Source: an uncultured Lachnospiraceae bacterium (GTDB taxonomy: Bacteria; Bacillota; Clostridia; Lachnospirales; Lachnospiraceae). From it: a stretch of 64,000 nucleotides of DNA. Positions 1 to 9,080 of this stretch are shown here, one piece after another (position 1 is the first letter of the stretch; every line of letters starts with the position of its first letter). The DNA lies in the NCBI GenBank assembly GCA_910577675.1, contig CAJTOR010000018.1:11400-75399 (forward strand), given 5' to 3'. The notes under the pieces were generated by a model. It was not told where the DNA came from. It saw nothing but the letters and a program-made list of their open reading frames with translations, and searched no databases. The position numbers and the translations under genes are program-made.

Positions 1-109
1 CGGATATTATGAGGGTGAAAGTGTGCCCGGCTGCGGGGATAAAGCGTTTTTGTATGGCAGGTTGACAATACAGGAAACAGCGGATAAAATGAAGGGGATG
101 TGGAAATAA
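1..109 (+). CDS. C-terminal end of an unidentified protein (partial)
   Basis: The frame is open from the window edge (first full codon at base 2) and stops at TAA 107-109, leaving the last 35 residues of a protein. The tail contains GCGDK and ends LTIQETADKMKGMWK. I do not recognise the family from so short a piece. It lies 82 bases upstream of the glycerol-1-phosphate dehydrogenase gene on the same strand with no terminator between, so the two may share a transcript. The neighbouring permease remnant hints at a lost sugar-uptake cluster, but that is inference. Confidence 0.55.
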   Translation, partial: GYYEGESVPGCGDKAFLYGRLTIQETADKMKGMWK

Positions 110-191
110 TGGATTTTTATGGAAGAGCAGAGCGCATAAAAACATCCCATAATACGCATCGGAATAAAAATAGTCAAGGAGGTACTTTAAT

Positions 192-1259
192 ATGGGTGAC
201 AAACAGAGAAATTACATTGCAATCCCGGCTTTCCTCAAAGTGGAGGATGGTGCACTGGCAAAGATCGGGACTTATCTTAAAAACCATCAGCTAAACAAAG
301 TGGTAATCTATTTTGGGAACGGGCTGATCGATATGTTTGGCAGCACGGTAATGGAATCACTGCACGCTGCGGAAATTGAGGTATTGGAATACCGCGAGAT
401 CGATACAGTTCGCCTTGAGGATATCACGGAACTGGCATTTAACCTGCCAAATAAAACGCAGGCGGTGATTGGGCTTGGCGGCGGGAAGGTGATTGATGCG
501 GCAAAATATGTCGGATTCTTACAAAAACTTCCATTTATAAGCATTCCAACCTCCTCCTCAAGCGATGGTTTTTCAAGTGCAAGCGCATCTTTGCTTGTGA
601 ACGGGAGGAGGCAGTCCGTCCCTGCAAGGATTGCCTACGGGATTATTGTGGACTCGGAGGTAATAAAGAGCGCGCCGGAACGCTTCTTATACTCGGGGAT
701 CGGGGATATGGTGTCGAAGATCACCGCCCTGTACGACTGGCTGTTTGAGGAGGCGCACGGCGTATCAAAAGTGGATGATTTTGCTATGATGATCGCGAAG
801 AAAGCAGTCAACAGCTTTGTGCGTACACCGTTTTCTGATATCAAGGAAAATCTGTTTTTAAAGGAACTGATGGATTCGCTTGCCATGAGCGGCATTGCCA
901 ATGAGATTGCGGGCAGCAGCGCGCCGACAAGCGGAAGCGAGCACCTGATTTCGCATGCGCTCGATAAGATGCTTGAAAATCCGCAGCTTCACGGCGTGCA
1001 GGTTGGGATCGCTACTTACCTGATGAGTGTGGTGCAGGATCACCGCTATAAAAGGGTGCATACGGTTTTTTCTGACACGGGATTTTTTGATTATGTCGAA
1101 ACATTAAATCTTGATGTAGAAGATTATATCCGGGCGATTGATATGGCACCGTCCATCAAACCCTTCCGCTACACCTATCTGCATGAGGAGAAGTACAGGG
1201 AGAGGGCGAAGGAAGTATTGAGGACGGACGGGATCCTAAGAAAGATATTCCACATCTAG
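192..1259 (+). CDS. egsA: sn-glycerol-1-phosphate dehydrogenase (AraM/EgsA family)
   Basis: This 355-residue protein belongs to the iron/zinc-containing dehydrogenases that interconvert dihydroxyacetone phosphate and sn-glycerol-1-phosphate with NAD(P)H. Visible signatures are the nucleotide-binding GGGKVIDAAKY at about 96-106, TSSSSDGFSS at 120-129, GDMVSK near 171 (metal ligand Asp) and the two metal-binding His regions GSEHLISHALD and LHGVQVG in the C-terminal half. Full length for the family. The ATG at 192 follows AAGGAGG with good spacing. In Bacillus the homologue araM sits in the arabinose operon just before sugar ABC transporter genes; here the decayed permease downstream fits that arrangement. 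An upstream overlapping short frame starting at 100 was not taken as a gene. The exact substrate is inferred from family. Confidence 0.85.
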   Translation: MGDKQRNYIAIPAFLKVEDGALAKIGTYLKNHQLNKVVIYFGNGLIDMFGSTVMESLHAAEIEVLEYREIDTVRLEDITELAFNLPNKTQAVIGLGGGKVIDAAKYVGFLQKLPFISIPTSSSSDGFSSASASLLVNGRRQSVPARIAYGIIVDSEVIKSAPERFLYSGIGDMVSKITALYDWLFEEAHGVSKVDDFAMMIAKKAVNSFVRTPFSDIKENLFLKELMDSLAMSGIANEIAGSSAPTSGSEHLISHALDKMLENPQLHGVQVGIATYLMSVVQDHRYKRVHTVFSDTGFFDYVETLNLDVEDYIRAIDMAPSIKPFRYTYLHEEKYRERAKEVLRTDGILRKIFHI

Positions 1260-1296
1260 GGAGCGCCTGAATTTTTTTGCGGGAAGAAACTCACAC

Positions 1297-1645
1297 GGAA
1301 AACTTTGTCATATCCATTTTTGTGTGTGATTTATTATTCGCTGCTCGAAAACCAGTTTAGCAAAAAGTGGGTGGGTTTAAAAAATTATCAGATTCTTTTA
1401 ACAACCAGTATTTCAGGCTGGAAATGAAAAATTCCCTGATGTCTTTATTGTTCTTAAAGATGGGCAGCAGGCTTAGAAAACTGAGGTTTGCAGTGATTCT
1501 GCCAATGTTACTGTCAACTGCGGGCATTTTTCTGGTGGCGCATGGTATTTGCTGCCGGGGAACACCCGTGCCGGTCTATTCTCTGTTTATCTGGAAAAAT
1601 ATCGGGATTGTGGAATGCAATGCGGTTTCAAACCAATATAAATAG
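1297..1645 (+). pseudogene. remnant of a MalF-type sugar ABC transporter permease
   Basis: Three broken reading-frame pieces together resemble an inner-membrane permease of a carbohydrate ABC transporter. One frame (about 1297-1372) reads IYYSLLENQFSKKWVGLKNY, the periplasmic motif in which such permeases carry a WVGLKNY-like segment. After a frame change near 1390 the match continues as NNQYFRLEMKNSLM, and near the end comes YSLFIWKNIG, similar to the IWKN-G segment of the same family. The remaining parts are scrambled and there is no usable start or full-length frame, so the gene is decayed. The family match comes from remembered motif patterns and not from an alignment. Confidence 0.55.
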
Positions 1646-1935
1646 AAGAAACCGAAAAATTCTGCCATAATTTACTTGCAAAAAAGACCGCTCTTACTGA
1701 AATAATTTTTCTCATCCTGCACATAATATTATCACGATAGAGAACGGAATGTATCCGACGGGGAAACGAAGAAACAAACGCCAGATACATACGCTCCCTG
1801 TCGGATAACAAAGGAGAAGCGCGGGAGGGCGCGGAATCGTTTGCAACACATGCAGAAGAATGCATTAGAATGCAAAACGAAAAATTGGCAATAGTGCCGG
1901 AAAAACACACGATACAATTATGGAGGTGAATCATT

Positions 1936-2151
1936 ATGTCAGGTAACAAGTCAGGATCTGGTAGAATGGAAGTGCCGCAGGCAAGGGAAGCAATGGATCG
2001 TTTTAAGATGGAGGTTGCATCCGAGATCGGCGTGCCGCTTAAAGAAGGCTACAACGGCGATTTAACAAGTGCCCAGAATGGTTCTGTCGGTGGAGAGATG
2101 GTCCGCCAGATGATTAAAAGACAGGAAGAGGCAATGCTTGGCAACAAGTAA
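1936..2151 (+). CDS. alpha/beta-type small acid-soluble spore protein
   Basis: This 71-residue DNA-binding protein coats and protects spore DNA from UV and heat and is degraded at germination. The signature blocks are present: MDRFKMEVASEIGV, which includes the site where the germination protease GPR cuts, followed by GYNGDLTSAQNGSVGGEMVRQMI. A strong GGAGGTGA Shine-Dalgarno precedes the ATG, and a clean terminator follows 26 bases after the stop, so it is a single-gene unit. Such genes are normally read by forespore sigma-G, but I could not settle a sigma-G promoter in the roughly 290 bases upstream, which otherwise show nothing recognisable. The gene marks the organism as a spore former. 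Confidence 0.97.
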   Translation: MSGNKSGSGRMEVPQAREAMDRFKMEVASEIGVPLKEGYNGDLTSAQNGSVGGEMVRQMIKRQEEAMLGNK

Positions 2152-2176
2152 TTAATTAACACAGGACAAAAGAAAG

Positions 2177-2213
2177 GACGGGGGCAGAACGCAAGATTCT
2201 GTCCCCGTCTTTT
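2177..2213 (+). terminator. Rho-independent terminator after the spore protein gene
   Basis: A 13-bp perfect stem, GACGGGGGCAGAA (2177-2189) with TTCTGTCCCCGTC (2197-2209), closes a 7-base loop and is followed by a T run. Confidence 0.9.
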
Positions 2214-2254
2214 ACATATAAAATTTGCAGTCCGGTTTTCATGATTGAAGGTAC

Positions 2255-2284
2255 AAAAAAAGGGAGCTGCCGCCCCCCTTTTTA
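2255..2284 (-). terminator. probable terminator for the leftward acidic membrane protein gene
   Basis: An A-rich/GGG arm at 2255-2264 faces a CCC/T-rich arm at about 2275-2284. Read leftward this is a short GC stem that runs into a T tract, 45 bases beyond the stop of the gene at 2329-2655. Confidence 0.5.
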
Positions 2285-2328
2285 AATCCGCCTGCAATTC
2301 CTAAAAACCGGCGTTCGGTATCCTTCAA

Positions 2329-2655
2329 TTAGTCTTCGGTTTTATCCTCTGTCTCAGCTTCCGTATCGGTTTCCTCCGAAGCGTCAAAATCGAGGTCTTC
2401 GTCCAGATCGTCGTCAAAATCGTCATCGAATTCATCCATATAATCCGGTGTCACATAGCGGTAAACCGCGTAGGCGATAGCTGCAACCGCTGCGATCGCG
2501 CCGATAATTGCCAGCACGAAGATCAGGGTATGCTTCTTTTCCTCAATCGGGTCCTCCTTTTTCTTAATCAGCTCGCCGAGTTTTGATTCAGCTAACATGT
2601 CGCTGATCTTTGAGGAAGCGAGCAGGGATTCCAGCTTGTTTGCATTATTGCACAT
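2329..2655 (-). CDS. single-pass membrane protein with an acidic tail, function unknown
   Basis: This 108-residue protein has a charged N-terminal region ending in KKKEDPIEEKK, one strongly hydrophobic helix at about 43-66 (TLIFVLAIIGAIAAVAAIAY) and a very acidic C-terminal tail made almost entirely of Asp, Glu and Thr. No signal peptidase site is evident, so it is probably anchored in the membrane. I do not recognise a named family, although small proteins of this design are frequent in Lachnospiraceae. The ATG at 2655 follows AAAGGATG. It has its own promoter in the gap behind pcrA and a terminator ahead, so it looks monocistronic. The function cannot be told from sequence. Confidence 0.75.
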   Translation of the reverse strand: MCNNANKLESLLASSKISDMLAESKLGELIKKKEDPIEEKKHTLIFVLAIIGAIAAVAAIAYAVYRYVTPDYMDEFDDDFDDDLDEDLDFDASEETDTEAETEDKTED

Positions 2656-2720
2656 AAGAACACATCCTTTCTCTCTTTGTAAATAAATTGCTAAAGAAAA
2701 ATCTTTTTTATTTCTCCCTT

Positions 2721-2729
2721 ATTATACCA
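2721..2729 (-). promoter_or_regulatory. extended -10 promoter for the leftward membrane protein gene
   Basis: On the minus strand the sequence reads TGG-TATAAT, an extended -10 box with only a weak -35 match. It lies 66 bases before the start codon at 2655. Confidence 0.5.
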
Positions 2730-2764
2730 TGTCCTTTTGAAATTTACCATGTTTTTTTCAAAGT

Positions 2765-5086
2765 TTAGATTTTTTTTAATTTTGCAAATCCTGCCAGCAT
2801 TTTTTTCGTGCCCGCGGACGGGAAATCGACGGTAATCTCGTAATCCCTGCCGCCCTTAACAATATTAGTAACCAGACCGACCCCAAATTTAAGGTGCTCC
2901 ACGGTATCCCCGATTCCGTAGTCAAGCGGTTTTAACGCGGCTTCCCCAAACGACCTGCCCGAATTTAGTTTTGATGTCTGATTTGGAGGGCGGTCAAATT
3001 CCGTATCGGAGAGGGAAGTTCTGTAGCTGTAAGCAGGTTTAAAGCCGCCGCTAGTAGGCTTTGCACTGCGGATGGAGTCGGGTCTGTAATTGCCCTTTGG
3101 CAGCAGGGAAGTCCCTCTGCCGTCCCCGCGGTAATTTAGCAGGTAGCGCGGGATTTCCTCTATAAAGCGGGAGATCCGGTTAAACTGTGTTTCGCCGCGA
3201 ACCATGCGCATCCTGGCGGCGGAGAGTTTCAGTTCCTTCATGGCGCGCGTGATGCCCACATAGCAGAGTCGGCGCTCCTCCTCCACCATCTCATGGTCGG
3301 AATCGTTGATCGACATATAACTCGGGAAAATCCCCTCTTCCATGCCGCAGAGGTAGACATAGGGGAATTCAAGCCCCTTTGCGGAGTGCAGGGTCATAAG
3401 CACAACAAAATCGCTCTCCTCCGCAAGGTTATCCACATCGGCGACTAGAGCCACCTCCTCAAGAAAACCGGAGAGTGTCGGCGCGTCGTCATTTTCCTCG
3501 TAGGAAGCCAATTTGCTGACCAGTTCGTCAATATTGGCTTTCCGCTCGGCGGCGGTTTCCTCGTCATCAGTTTCCTCAATCTCCGTCAGATAGCCCGTGG
3601 CTTCTAAAAGTTCGTCCACCAGGTTGCAGAGGGTATAATTGGCATCGGATAGTTTGCTTTTAAGACCTTCTATCAGTGCGGCAAAAGAGGAGAGTTTTGC
3701 CGCGGCGCGCCCGGTGCCCGGTATTTCTTCCGCATGTAAAAGTGCGGTGTAGAAACTGATGCCGGCCTCCTGTGCAAAAGCGTCCACACGGTCGATGGTG
3801 GTCAGCCCGATTCCCCGTTTCGGCACATTGATAATGCGTTTTATGGCGACGGAATCCTGCCCGTTGTCGATGGTCTTTAAATAGGCAAGGATATCCTTGA
3901 CCTCCTTGCGCTGGTAGAAATTAATGCTGCCGATCACCTTGTAGGGGATGCCCTGGAAAATTAGTTTTTCCTCCAGGACGCGCGACTGGACATTCGTGCG
4001 GTAGAGAATGGCGAAATCGCGCCAGGAGGGCGGGTTTTGCTGCTGCATATGTCCCGTGATATCCGCCACAATCGCGGCAGCCTCCTCAAAATCCGACTCG
4101 TACTGTGCAAAGGAAACCGGGCAGCCGGTCCCGTTGGCAGTCCACAGTCTTTTTTCCTTGCGCCCGCGGTTGTGGGATATCACCTCGTTCGCCGCTTCCA
4201 GTATATTCTCCGTTGAGCGGTAATTTTGCTCTAGTTTAATAACGGAAGCCTCCGGATATTCTTTTTCAAAATCGAGTATATTGCGGATATTTGCGCCGCG
4301 GAATTTGTAGATCGACTGGTCGTCGTCGCCCACCACGCAGAGGTTATGCCATATTTTTCCACTTTCATCCGTGTAGCATGCGAGCAGGCGGATCAGTTCA
4401 AACTGCGCCGTGTTGGTATCCTGGTATTCATCCACCATAATATAGCGGAAACGGCGCTGGTAGTACTCTAGCGCCTCCGGATGCGTTTTAAACAGCTCGA
4501 CCGAAAGAAAGATAATATCGTCGAAATCAAGCGCGTTATTTGCCTTGAGGCGCTTCTGGTACTCGGCGTAGACGCGGGCGCACTGCTCCTTGTCAAAATC
4601 GCCCGCCGCCTGCTTTAAAAAGTCCTCGGGGGAGATCAGCGCGTTTTTTGCGGCGGAGATCAGGGTCTGCAGTGAGCGCTCCTTTGTGGTTTTTGTATCG
4701 ATATTTAAAACTTTGCATACTTCGTGCAGAAGTGATTTCGTGTCATCGGTATCGTAGATCGTAAAATTCCTGCCGTAGTCAAGCAGGTTGATATAGCGGC
4801 GCAGAAAGCGCACACAACTGGAGTGGAAGGTGGAAACCCAGATATTGGGCGCGCCGTAGCTGACAAGCTTATCCACGCGGCTGCGCATTTCTTTTGCCGC
4901 CTTGTTGGTGAAAGTAAGCGCCAAAATCTCAAAGGGGCTTACGCCCAGTTCCTCAATCAAGTAAGCGATGCGGTGCGTGAGCACGCGGGTCTTGCCGGAG
5001 CCTGCCCCGGCAAGGATTAACAAAGGACCGTCCCCATGTTCTACCGCCAGTTTTTGTTCCGGGTTTAACGAATCATATATACTCAT
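2765..5086 (-). CDS. pcrA: ATP-dependent DNA helicase PcrA (UvrD family)
   Basis: This 773-residue superfamily 1A helicase unwinds DNA 3' to 5' in nucleotide excision repair and clears recombinase or stalled transcription from DNA. The motifs appear in order: Q-motif region LNPEQKLAV (7-15), Walker A GAGSGKT (27-33), Walker B VDEYQDTN, motif III GDDDQSIYKFRGA, motif IV QNYRST, motif V TLHSAKGLEF and motif VI EEERRLCYVGITRA. The C-terminus has the conserved VGDTVEHLKFGVG segment that in PcrA contacts RNA polymerase. The size is normal. It lies 39 bases downstream of a HAD phosphatase gene on the same strand with no terminator seen, so the two are probably co-transcribed. Start ATG at 5086 follows AGAGAGG. 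Confidence 0.97.
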   Translation of the reverse strand: MSIYDSLNPEQKLAVEHGDGPLLILAGAGSGKTRVLTHRIAYLIEELGVSPFEILALTFTNKAAKEMRSRVDKLVSYGAPNIWVSTFHSSCVRFLRRYINLLDYGRNFTIYDTDDTKSLLHEVCKVLNIDTKTTKERSLQTLISAAKNALISPEDFLKQAAGDFDKEQCARVYAEYQKRLKANNALDFDDIIFLSVELFKTHPEALEYYQRRFRYIMVDEYQDTNTAQFELIRLLACYTDESGKIWHNLCVVGDDDQSIYKFRGANIRNILDFEKEYPEASVIKLEQNYRSTENILEAANEVISHNRGRKEKRLWTANGTGCPVSFAQYESDFEEAAAIVADITGHMQQQNPPSWRDFAILYRTNVQSRVLEEKLIFQGIPYKVIGSINFYQRKEVKDILAYLKTIDNGQDSVAIKRIINVPKRGIGLTTIDRVDAFAQEAGISFYTALLHAEEIPGTGRAAAKLSSFAALIEGLKSKLSDANYTLCNLVDELLEATGYLTEIEETDDEETAAERKANIDELVSKLASYEENDDAPTLSGFLEEVALVADVDNLAEESDFVVLMTLHSAKGLEFPYVYLCGMEEGIFPSYMSINDSDHEMVEEERRLCYVGITRAMKELKLSAARMRMVRGETQFNRISRFIEEIPRYLLNYRGDGRGTSLLPKGNYRPDSIRSAKPTSGGFKPAYSYRTSLSDTEFDRPPNQTSKLNSGRSFGEAALKPLDYGIGDTVEHLKFGVGLVTNIVKGGRDYEITVDFPSAGTKKMLAGFAKLKKI

Positions 5087-5125
5087 TGAAAAAACCTCTC
5101 TTGATAAATTTTAAAGGGAGGGGGA

Positions 5126-5938
5126 TCAACATCCCCCGATCGGGGTCATGGGGTTTCGCATCCTGCGGTCATAAAAACGTTCCAGGGTATCCTCGACGCA
5201 GCGCGCTTTAAGAGGATAGCGGCAGTAAATTTCCGGCGCAGCGTTCTCCATAACAAAACCGGAGCCGACAAAGGAGAGCATCTCAAGGTCGTTGTAGTTG
5301 TCGCCGAAAGCGGCAGCCTCGTCCGGTTTGATTTTGAGGGAGGCAAGAAGCGAGGCGAGCGCCGCCCCCTTGTTCACGCTGCCGTGCACGAAATCAATCC
5401 ACTGAAAACCGCTTACCGTGCATTTAAAACTGCCTTCCCAGCGCGAGATAAAATATGGCGCTGTCTGTGCGATGCCAGCCCGCCTGTAGGCGGAAACCTT
5501 TATAATCTCCTCGGGAATATCGGCGAGGGCGCTGATTATGCGGACATTGTTTTTTACGGTATTCTGCATATGGTCAAAAAAATCTTTATTTTTTGGCAGG
5601 ATGTAGGAGGTGGATTCCCCGGAAATTAAAACCTCGCAGTCATCCTGTGCGAGAATGTCCGCGATAAGCGCCGCAGTATTTTGCGGGTCCATCTCTGACT
5701 TTTCAACCGTCCTGCCCCGGTAAACGACAAAGGCACCGTTCTCGCACAAAAACGCCATCCTTGCCGCCGCGGCACCAAAGAGCCGCACAAGGTTCGGATA
5801 CTGGCGGCCGCTTGCCGCCGCGAAGATAATGCCGCATTCGGCAAGGCGCAAAATCAGGGGGACGGTGCGTGGGGTCAGTGCCTGCGCGCCGTTTTGGAGC
5901 AGGGTGCCGTCAAGGTCGGATGCGATTAGTTTTATCAT
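5126..5938 (-). CDS. Cof-type HAD family sugar-phosphate phosphatase
   Basis: This 270-residue cytosolic haloacid-dehalogenase hydrolase has the catalytic DLDGT at 8-12 (Asp8 nucleophile, Asp10 acid/base), a second-motif Ser in AAASGRQ and the Mg-binding GDNYND near the C-terminus. The large insert between motifs 2 and 3 fits a type C2 cap, as in the Cof/YidA group that removes phosphate from sugar phosphates or cofactors. The substrate cannot be told from sequence. It is the first gene of a leftward pair with pcrA and diverges from the MATE exporter gene across a 222-base gap. Confidence 0.88.
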   Translation of the reverse strand: MIKLIASDLDGTLLQNGAQALTPRTVPLILRLAECGIIFAAASGRQYPNLVRLFGAAAARMAFLCENGAFVVYRGRTVEKSEMDPQNTAALIADILAQDDCEVLISGESTSYILPKNKDFFDHMQNTVKNNVRIISALADIPEEIIKVSAYRRAGIAQTAPYFISRWEGSFKCTVSGFQWIDFVHGSVNKGAALASLLASLKIKPDEAAAFGDNYNDLEMLSFVGSGFVMENAAPEIYCRYPLKARCVEDTLERFYDRRMRNPMTPIGGC

Positions 5939-6088
5939 GATGGGTTGACCTCATTTCTTTCTTTTATGTATGGCAAATAATGCGTTTTTACAGCATCCAT
6001 CCGGCAAGTCATGCCATATATCCGGATAAAAACACGAACTTACTTTCGATTATAACAGAGATGGAAGAAAACTGCAAATAAATTCTGC

Positions 6089-6117
6089 TTGCTATTTTGC
6101 CCGAATGCGTGCATAAT
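6089..6117 (+). promoter_or_regulatory. promoter for the MATE exporter gene
   Basis: TTGCTA (6089-6094) and CATAAT (6112-6117) are separated by 17 bases and lie 44 bases before the start codon. Confidence 0.55.
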
Positions 6118-6160
6118 GGATAAGAACAAAAAGATTCAGGAAAAAGAGGGATGAAAAATA

Positions 6161-7486
6161 ATGTTTACCAAGGAAGATTTGCGCAGGCTGATTTTACCGC
6201 TGATGGTTGAGCAGCTTCTGATCGTTATGGTTGGCATGGTGGATACAATTATGATTAGCCCGTGCGGGGAGGCGGCGGTTTCCGGGATTTCGCTGGTCGA
6301 TTCGATCAACGTGCTCCTAACCGGTATGTTCTCGGCGCTTGCCACGGGCGGCGCTGTTGTCGCAGCCCAGTACCTCGGGCACAAGGAGGGGGATAGGGCG
6401 TGCCGCGCAGCGGATCAGCTTCTTTTGTCCGTGCTTGCGGTTTCCGGCATTCTGGTGGTGGTTTCGCTAATTGGAAATTATGGTATCCTGCGTATAATCT
6501 ACCGCAAAATAGATGCGGATGTTATGGGGAATGCGCGGATATACTTTTATTTGTCGGCGGTTTCCTATCCGTTCCTCGCCGTCTATTCCGCAGGCACGGC
6601 ACTGTTCAGGGCGATGGGGGATTCCAAGATATCCATGAAAACCTCGATTGTCATGAATGCGATCAATATTGCGGGGAATGCAGTGCTGCTCTACATATTT
6701 GAACTTGGCGTGTTTGGCGCGGCGCTCGCCACACTGGTTTCAAGGATTGTGGCAGCTGTTGTTGTAACAAAACTCCTGGTGGACCAGAAGCGGCAGATAC
6801 ATCTTCATCCGAAACTGAAACTGGGTTTTTACCCCGAGATGATACGGCGCATCCTTAGAATCGGGATACCGAACGGTCTGGAAAGCAGTATTTTCCAGAT
6901 TGGAAAGCTTATGGTGGCGGGTTTGGTATCTGGTTTTGGCACAACGGCAATCACCGCGAATGCGGTTGCAAATACAATCTGCTCATTTGAGGTTATCCCG
7001 GGCAACGCAATAGGGCTTGCCATGATTACGATTGTCGGGCAGTGTGTCGGGGCGCAGAATGCCGGGGATGTAAAAAAATATACAAAGAAACTGATGGGAT
7101 ATGCCTATCTTGCAGTTTTTGCCGTCAATGTGCTTGTGGTGCTCTTGCTTAACCCGATCTGTGCGGCATACCGTCTGCTGCCCGCCACCGAGGAACTGAC
7201 TAAGCAGATTATTTTGTACCACAGTATATGCTGTGTTTTAATCTGGCCGTCGTCCTTCACACTGCCGAACGCGCTGCGCGCGGCGAACGATGTGAAATTT
7301 ACAATGCTTGCCTCCATCAGCACGATGTGGATTTTCCGTATCGGTCTAAGCTATGTGCTGGCGGTAAACTGCGGGTACGGGGTGATCGGTGTCTGGGTGG
7401 CAATGACCGTTGACTGGCTGGCGCGCGCCGTGGTTTTTATTTGCCGCTTTGCTTCCGGCAGGTGGCGCAGGCATGCGATGATTTAG
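6161..7486 (+). CDS. MATE family multidrug/toxin exporter
   Basis: This 441-residue integral membrane protein of the multidrug and toxic-compound extrusion family exports drugs or metabolites using a Na+ or H+ gradient. It shows about twelve hydrophobic helices in two related halves, with the typical N-terminal pattern PLMVEQLL and the repeated S-R-ALPN-like elements (FRAMGDSKISM in the first half, GIPNGLESSIF opening the second). Length fits the bacterial DinF/NorM-like group. The ATG at 6161 is preceded by GAGGGATG. The methyltransferase gene starts 48 bases after its stop on the same strand. The substrate is unknown. Confidence 0.9.
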   Translation: MFTKEDLRRLILPLMVEQLLIVMVGMVDTIMISPCGEAAVSGISLVDSINVLLTGMFSALATGGAVVAAQYLGHKEGDRACRAADQLLLSVLAVSGILVVVSLIGNYGILRIIYRKIDADVMGNARIYFYLSAVSYPFLAVYSAGTALFRAMGDSKISMKTSIVMNAINIAGNAVLLYIFELGVFGAALATLVSRIVAAVVVTKLLVDQKRQIHLHPKLKLGFYPEMIRRILRIGIPNGLESSIFQIGKLMVAGLVSGFGTTAITANAVANTICSFEVIPGNAIGLAMITIVGQCVGAQNAGDVKKYTKKLMGYAYLAVFAVNVLVVLLLNPICAAYRLLPATEELTKQIILYHSICCVLIWPSSFTLPNALRAANDVKFTMLASISTMWIFRIGLSYVLAVNCGYGVIGVWVAMTVDWLARAVVFICRFASGRWRRHAMI

Positions 7487-7534
7487 AGGAGATTGCGGGA
7501 CAGCCTGTAGAATATAGAGTAGGGGACTTATGTT

Positions 7535-9061
7535 ATGGTAACGGAATTATATCAGGAACTGGAGCGGGGTGGGCAGCCCCGCAGTACGCTCGCTAAGATC
7601 AGGGAGGCGCTTAAAGGCGAAAATGGCGCGGTGGAGCGCGATGAAATCCTATCCCTGTGCGGGGGTGATTTTTCCGCCCTTGCGAAATGCTTTGCGGCGG
7701 AGGATGCAAAAGCGCGCAAAAACGCGGCGCTTGTGGCGGGGGAGCTTGCGGTGCCAAAGCTTTTGCCGCTTATTTGGGAAGCTTATAGTGCGGAGGAGAC
7801 GCGCTTTGTAAAAAGCGCCTATCTGGAGGCGATGAAACATTATGATTACACGGGGCTTCTGCCGGAAATAAAACAGGCGCTTTCCCGCGTGAATGCCACG
7901 GAAGTGACGGAGGAGAGCCGCAAGCATTTGCAGGAGGAGCGCATGCTTTTGCGGGAGCTTATCTCGGCGAAAGAAAGTGTGAAATGGCACCGCTATAAGG
8001 GGGAGGGCATTGTTTCCGACCTAGTTCTCACGACAAACCGCAACCACCGCCATGTGCTGCTTAAAGAGCTTGGCACAGCTAAGAAAAAAGAATTTGGCGC
8101 GGGCGTTATCGTCCGTGTGAGGGAGCCGGAAAAACTCCTTTTGCTGCGCACTTTTGAGGAAATGTTCTTTGTGCTTCCGGGCGCGCAGGTGCTGTCATCG
8201 GAGCCAAGGGAAGCGGCGGAACAGCTTTTGCAGGCAGGGATTGTAAAATATTTACAGGAACGGCATGAAAAAAACGGTTTTCCCCTGCGCTTTCGAATTG
8301 AAGTAAGGGGAAAAATGCCGCTTGAAAAGCGGGGGGTTTTTGTGAAGCGTATGGCGGCGGTGCTTGAGGAGGGTTCTTCTGGGGCATTTGCAAATGTGAC
8401 GGAGAACTATGAGTTTGAGCTTCGCTTAATCGAGGCGAAGGAGGGGGGCTACCGCGCGCTAATCAAACTTTTTACGCTTCGTGACCACAGGTTTTCCTAC
8501 CGGCAGAAAGCGATTTCTGCGGGGATGCGCCCGTTCAATGCGGCGCTTTGCATGGCGCTCGCAGATTTTTGTGACGAGCAGGGCGCGCCGTTTTTCACGA
8601 AAGATGCCCGCGTGCTCGACCCGTTTTGCGGTGCGGGGACAATGTTGGTTGAGCGCGCAAAGCGCGCCCCGGTAAGGGAGATGGTAGGCGTTGATATTCT
8701 TGGAGATGCGGTTGATGCAGCCCGCATAAATACGCGGCTTGCGGATGTTTCGGTAAATTTTATCCACCGCGATTTCTTTACATTTATCAGGGAGGAGCCG
8801 TTTGCGGAAATCGTGACGGACATGCCTTTTTGTGTTGCGGGGGATGAGGAAAAGGAGCAGGAGATCGAGGAACTTTACCGACGTTTTTTTGAGCGTGCGC
8901 CGGAATTATTAAGTGCGGACGGCAGGATGTTGATCCTGACGCACGACCGGGCGCTGGTACGCAGATATGCGCTGCAAAGTTTTACATGTATCAGAGAGTT
9001 TGAACTGTCGATGAAGGAGGGCAGCTATCTGTTTTTGTTACGTAAGGGAACGGGGCGTTAA
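7535..9061 (+). CDS. SAM-dependent RNA guanine-N2 methyltransferase-like protein
   Basis: This 508-residue protein has a class I methyltransferase domain in its C-terminal third: the SAM-binding loop DPFCGAGTM starts at residue 362, and the catalytic motif IV TDMPF at about 428-432 stands where N2-guanine methylases carry (N/D)PP(Y/F). It resembles the UPF0020/Trm14-like RNA methylases. Residues 1 to about 140 are alpha-helical with HEAT-like repeats (KNAALVAGELAVPKLLPLI), an unusual front end. I do not see a clear THUMP domain. It may share a transcript with the MATE gene, and the sortase gene follows after 19 bases. The target RNA is unknown. Confidence 0.78.
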   Translation: MVTELYQELERGGQPRSTLAKIREALKGENGAVERDEILSLCGGDFSALAKCFAAEDAKARKNAALVAGELAVPKLLPLIWEAYSAEETRFVKSAYLEAMKHYDYTGLLPEIKQALSRVNATEVTEESRKHLQEERMLLRELISAKESVKWHRYKGEGIVSDLVLTTNRNHRHVLLKELGTAKKKEFGAGVIVRVREPEKLLLLRTFEEMFFVLPGAQVLSSEPREAAEQLLQAGIVKYLQERHEKNGFPLRFRIEVRGKMPLEKRGVFVKRMAAVLEEGSSGAFANVTENYEFELRLIEAKEGGYRALIKLFTLRDHRFSYRQKAISAGMRPFNAALCMALADFCDEQGAPFFTKDARVLDPFCGAGTMLVERAKRAPVREMVGVDILGDAVDAARINTRLADVSVNFIHRDFFTFIREEPFAEIVTDMPFCVAGDEEKEQEIEELYRRFFERAPELLSADGRMLILTHDRALVRRYALQSFTCIREFELSMKEGSYLFLLRKGTGR

Positions 9062-9080
9062 GTAGAAGCGGAGGAGTCAG

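Noticed and set aside
100..294. 64-codon frame before the G1P dehydrogenase gene
   Set aside because: It overlaps the start of the dehydrogenase in another frame, has no ribosome site and no protein-like features.
1888..1917. Sigma-G-like promoter (GCAATA and GATACAA) for the spore protein gene
   Set aside because: The implied start of transcription would fall inside the ribosome site, and the boxes match the consensus poorly.
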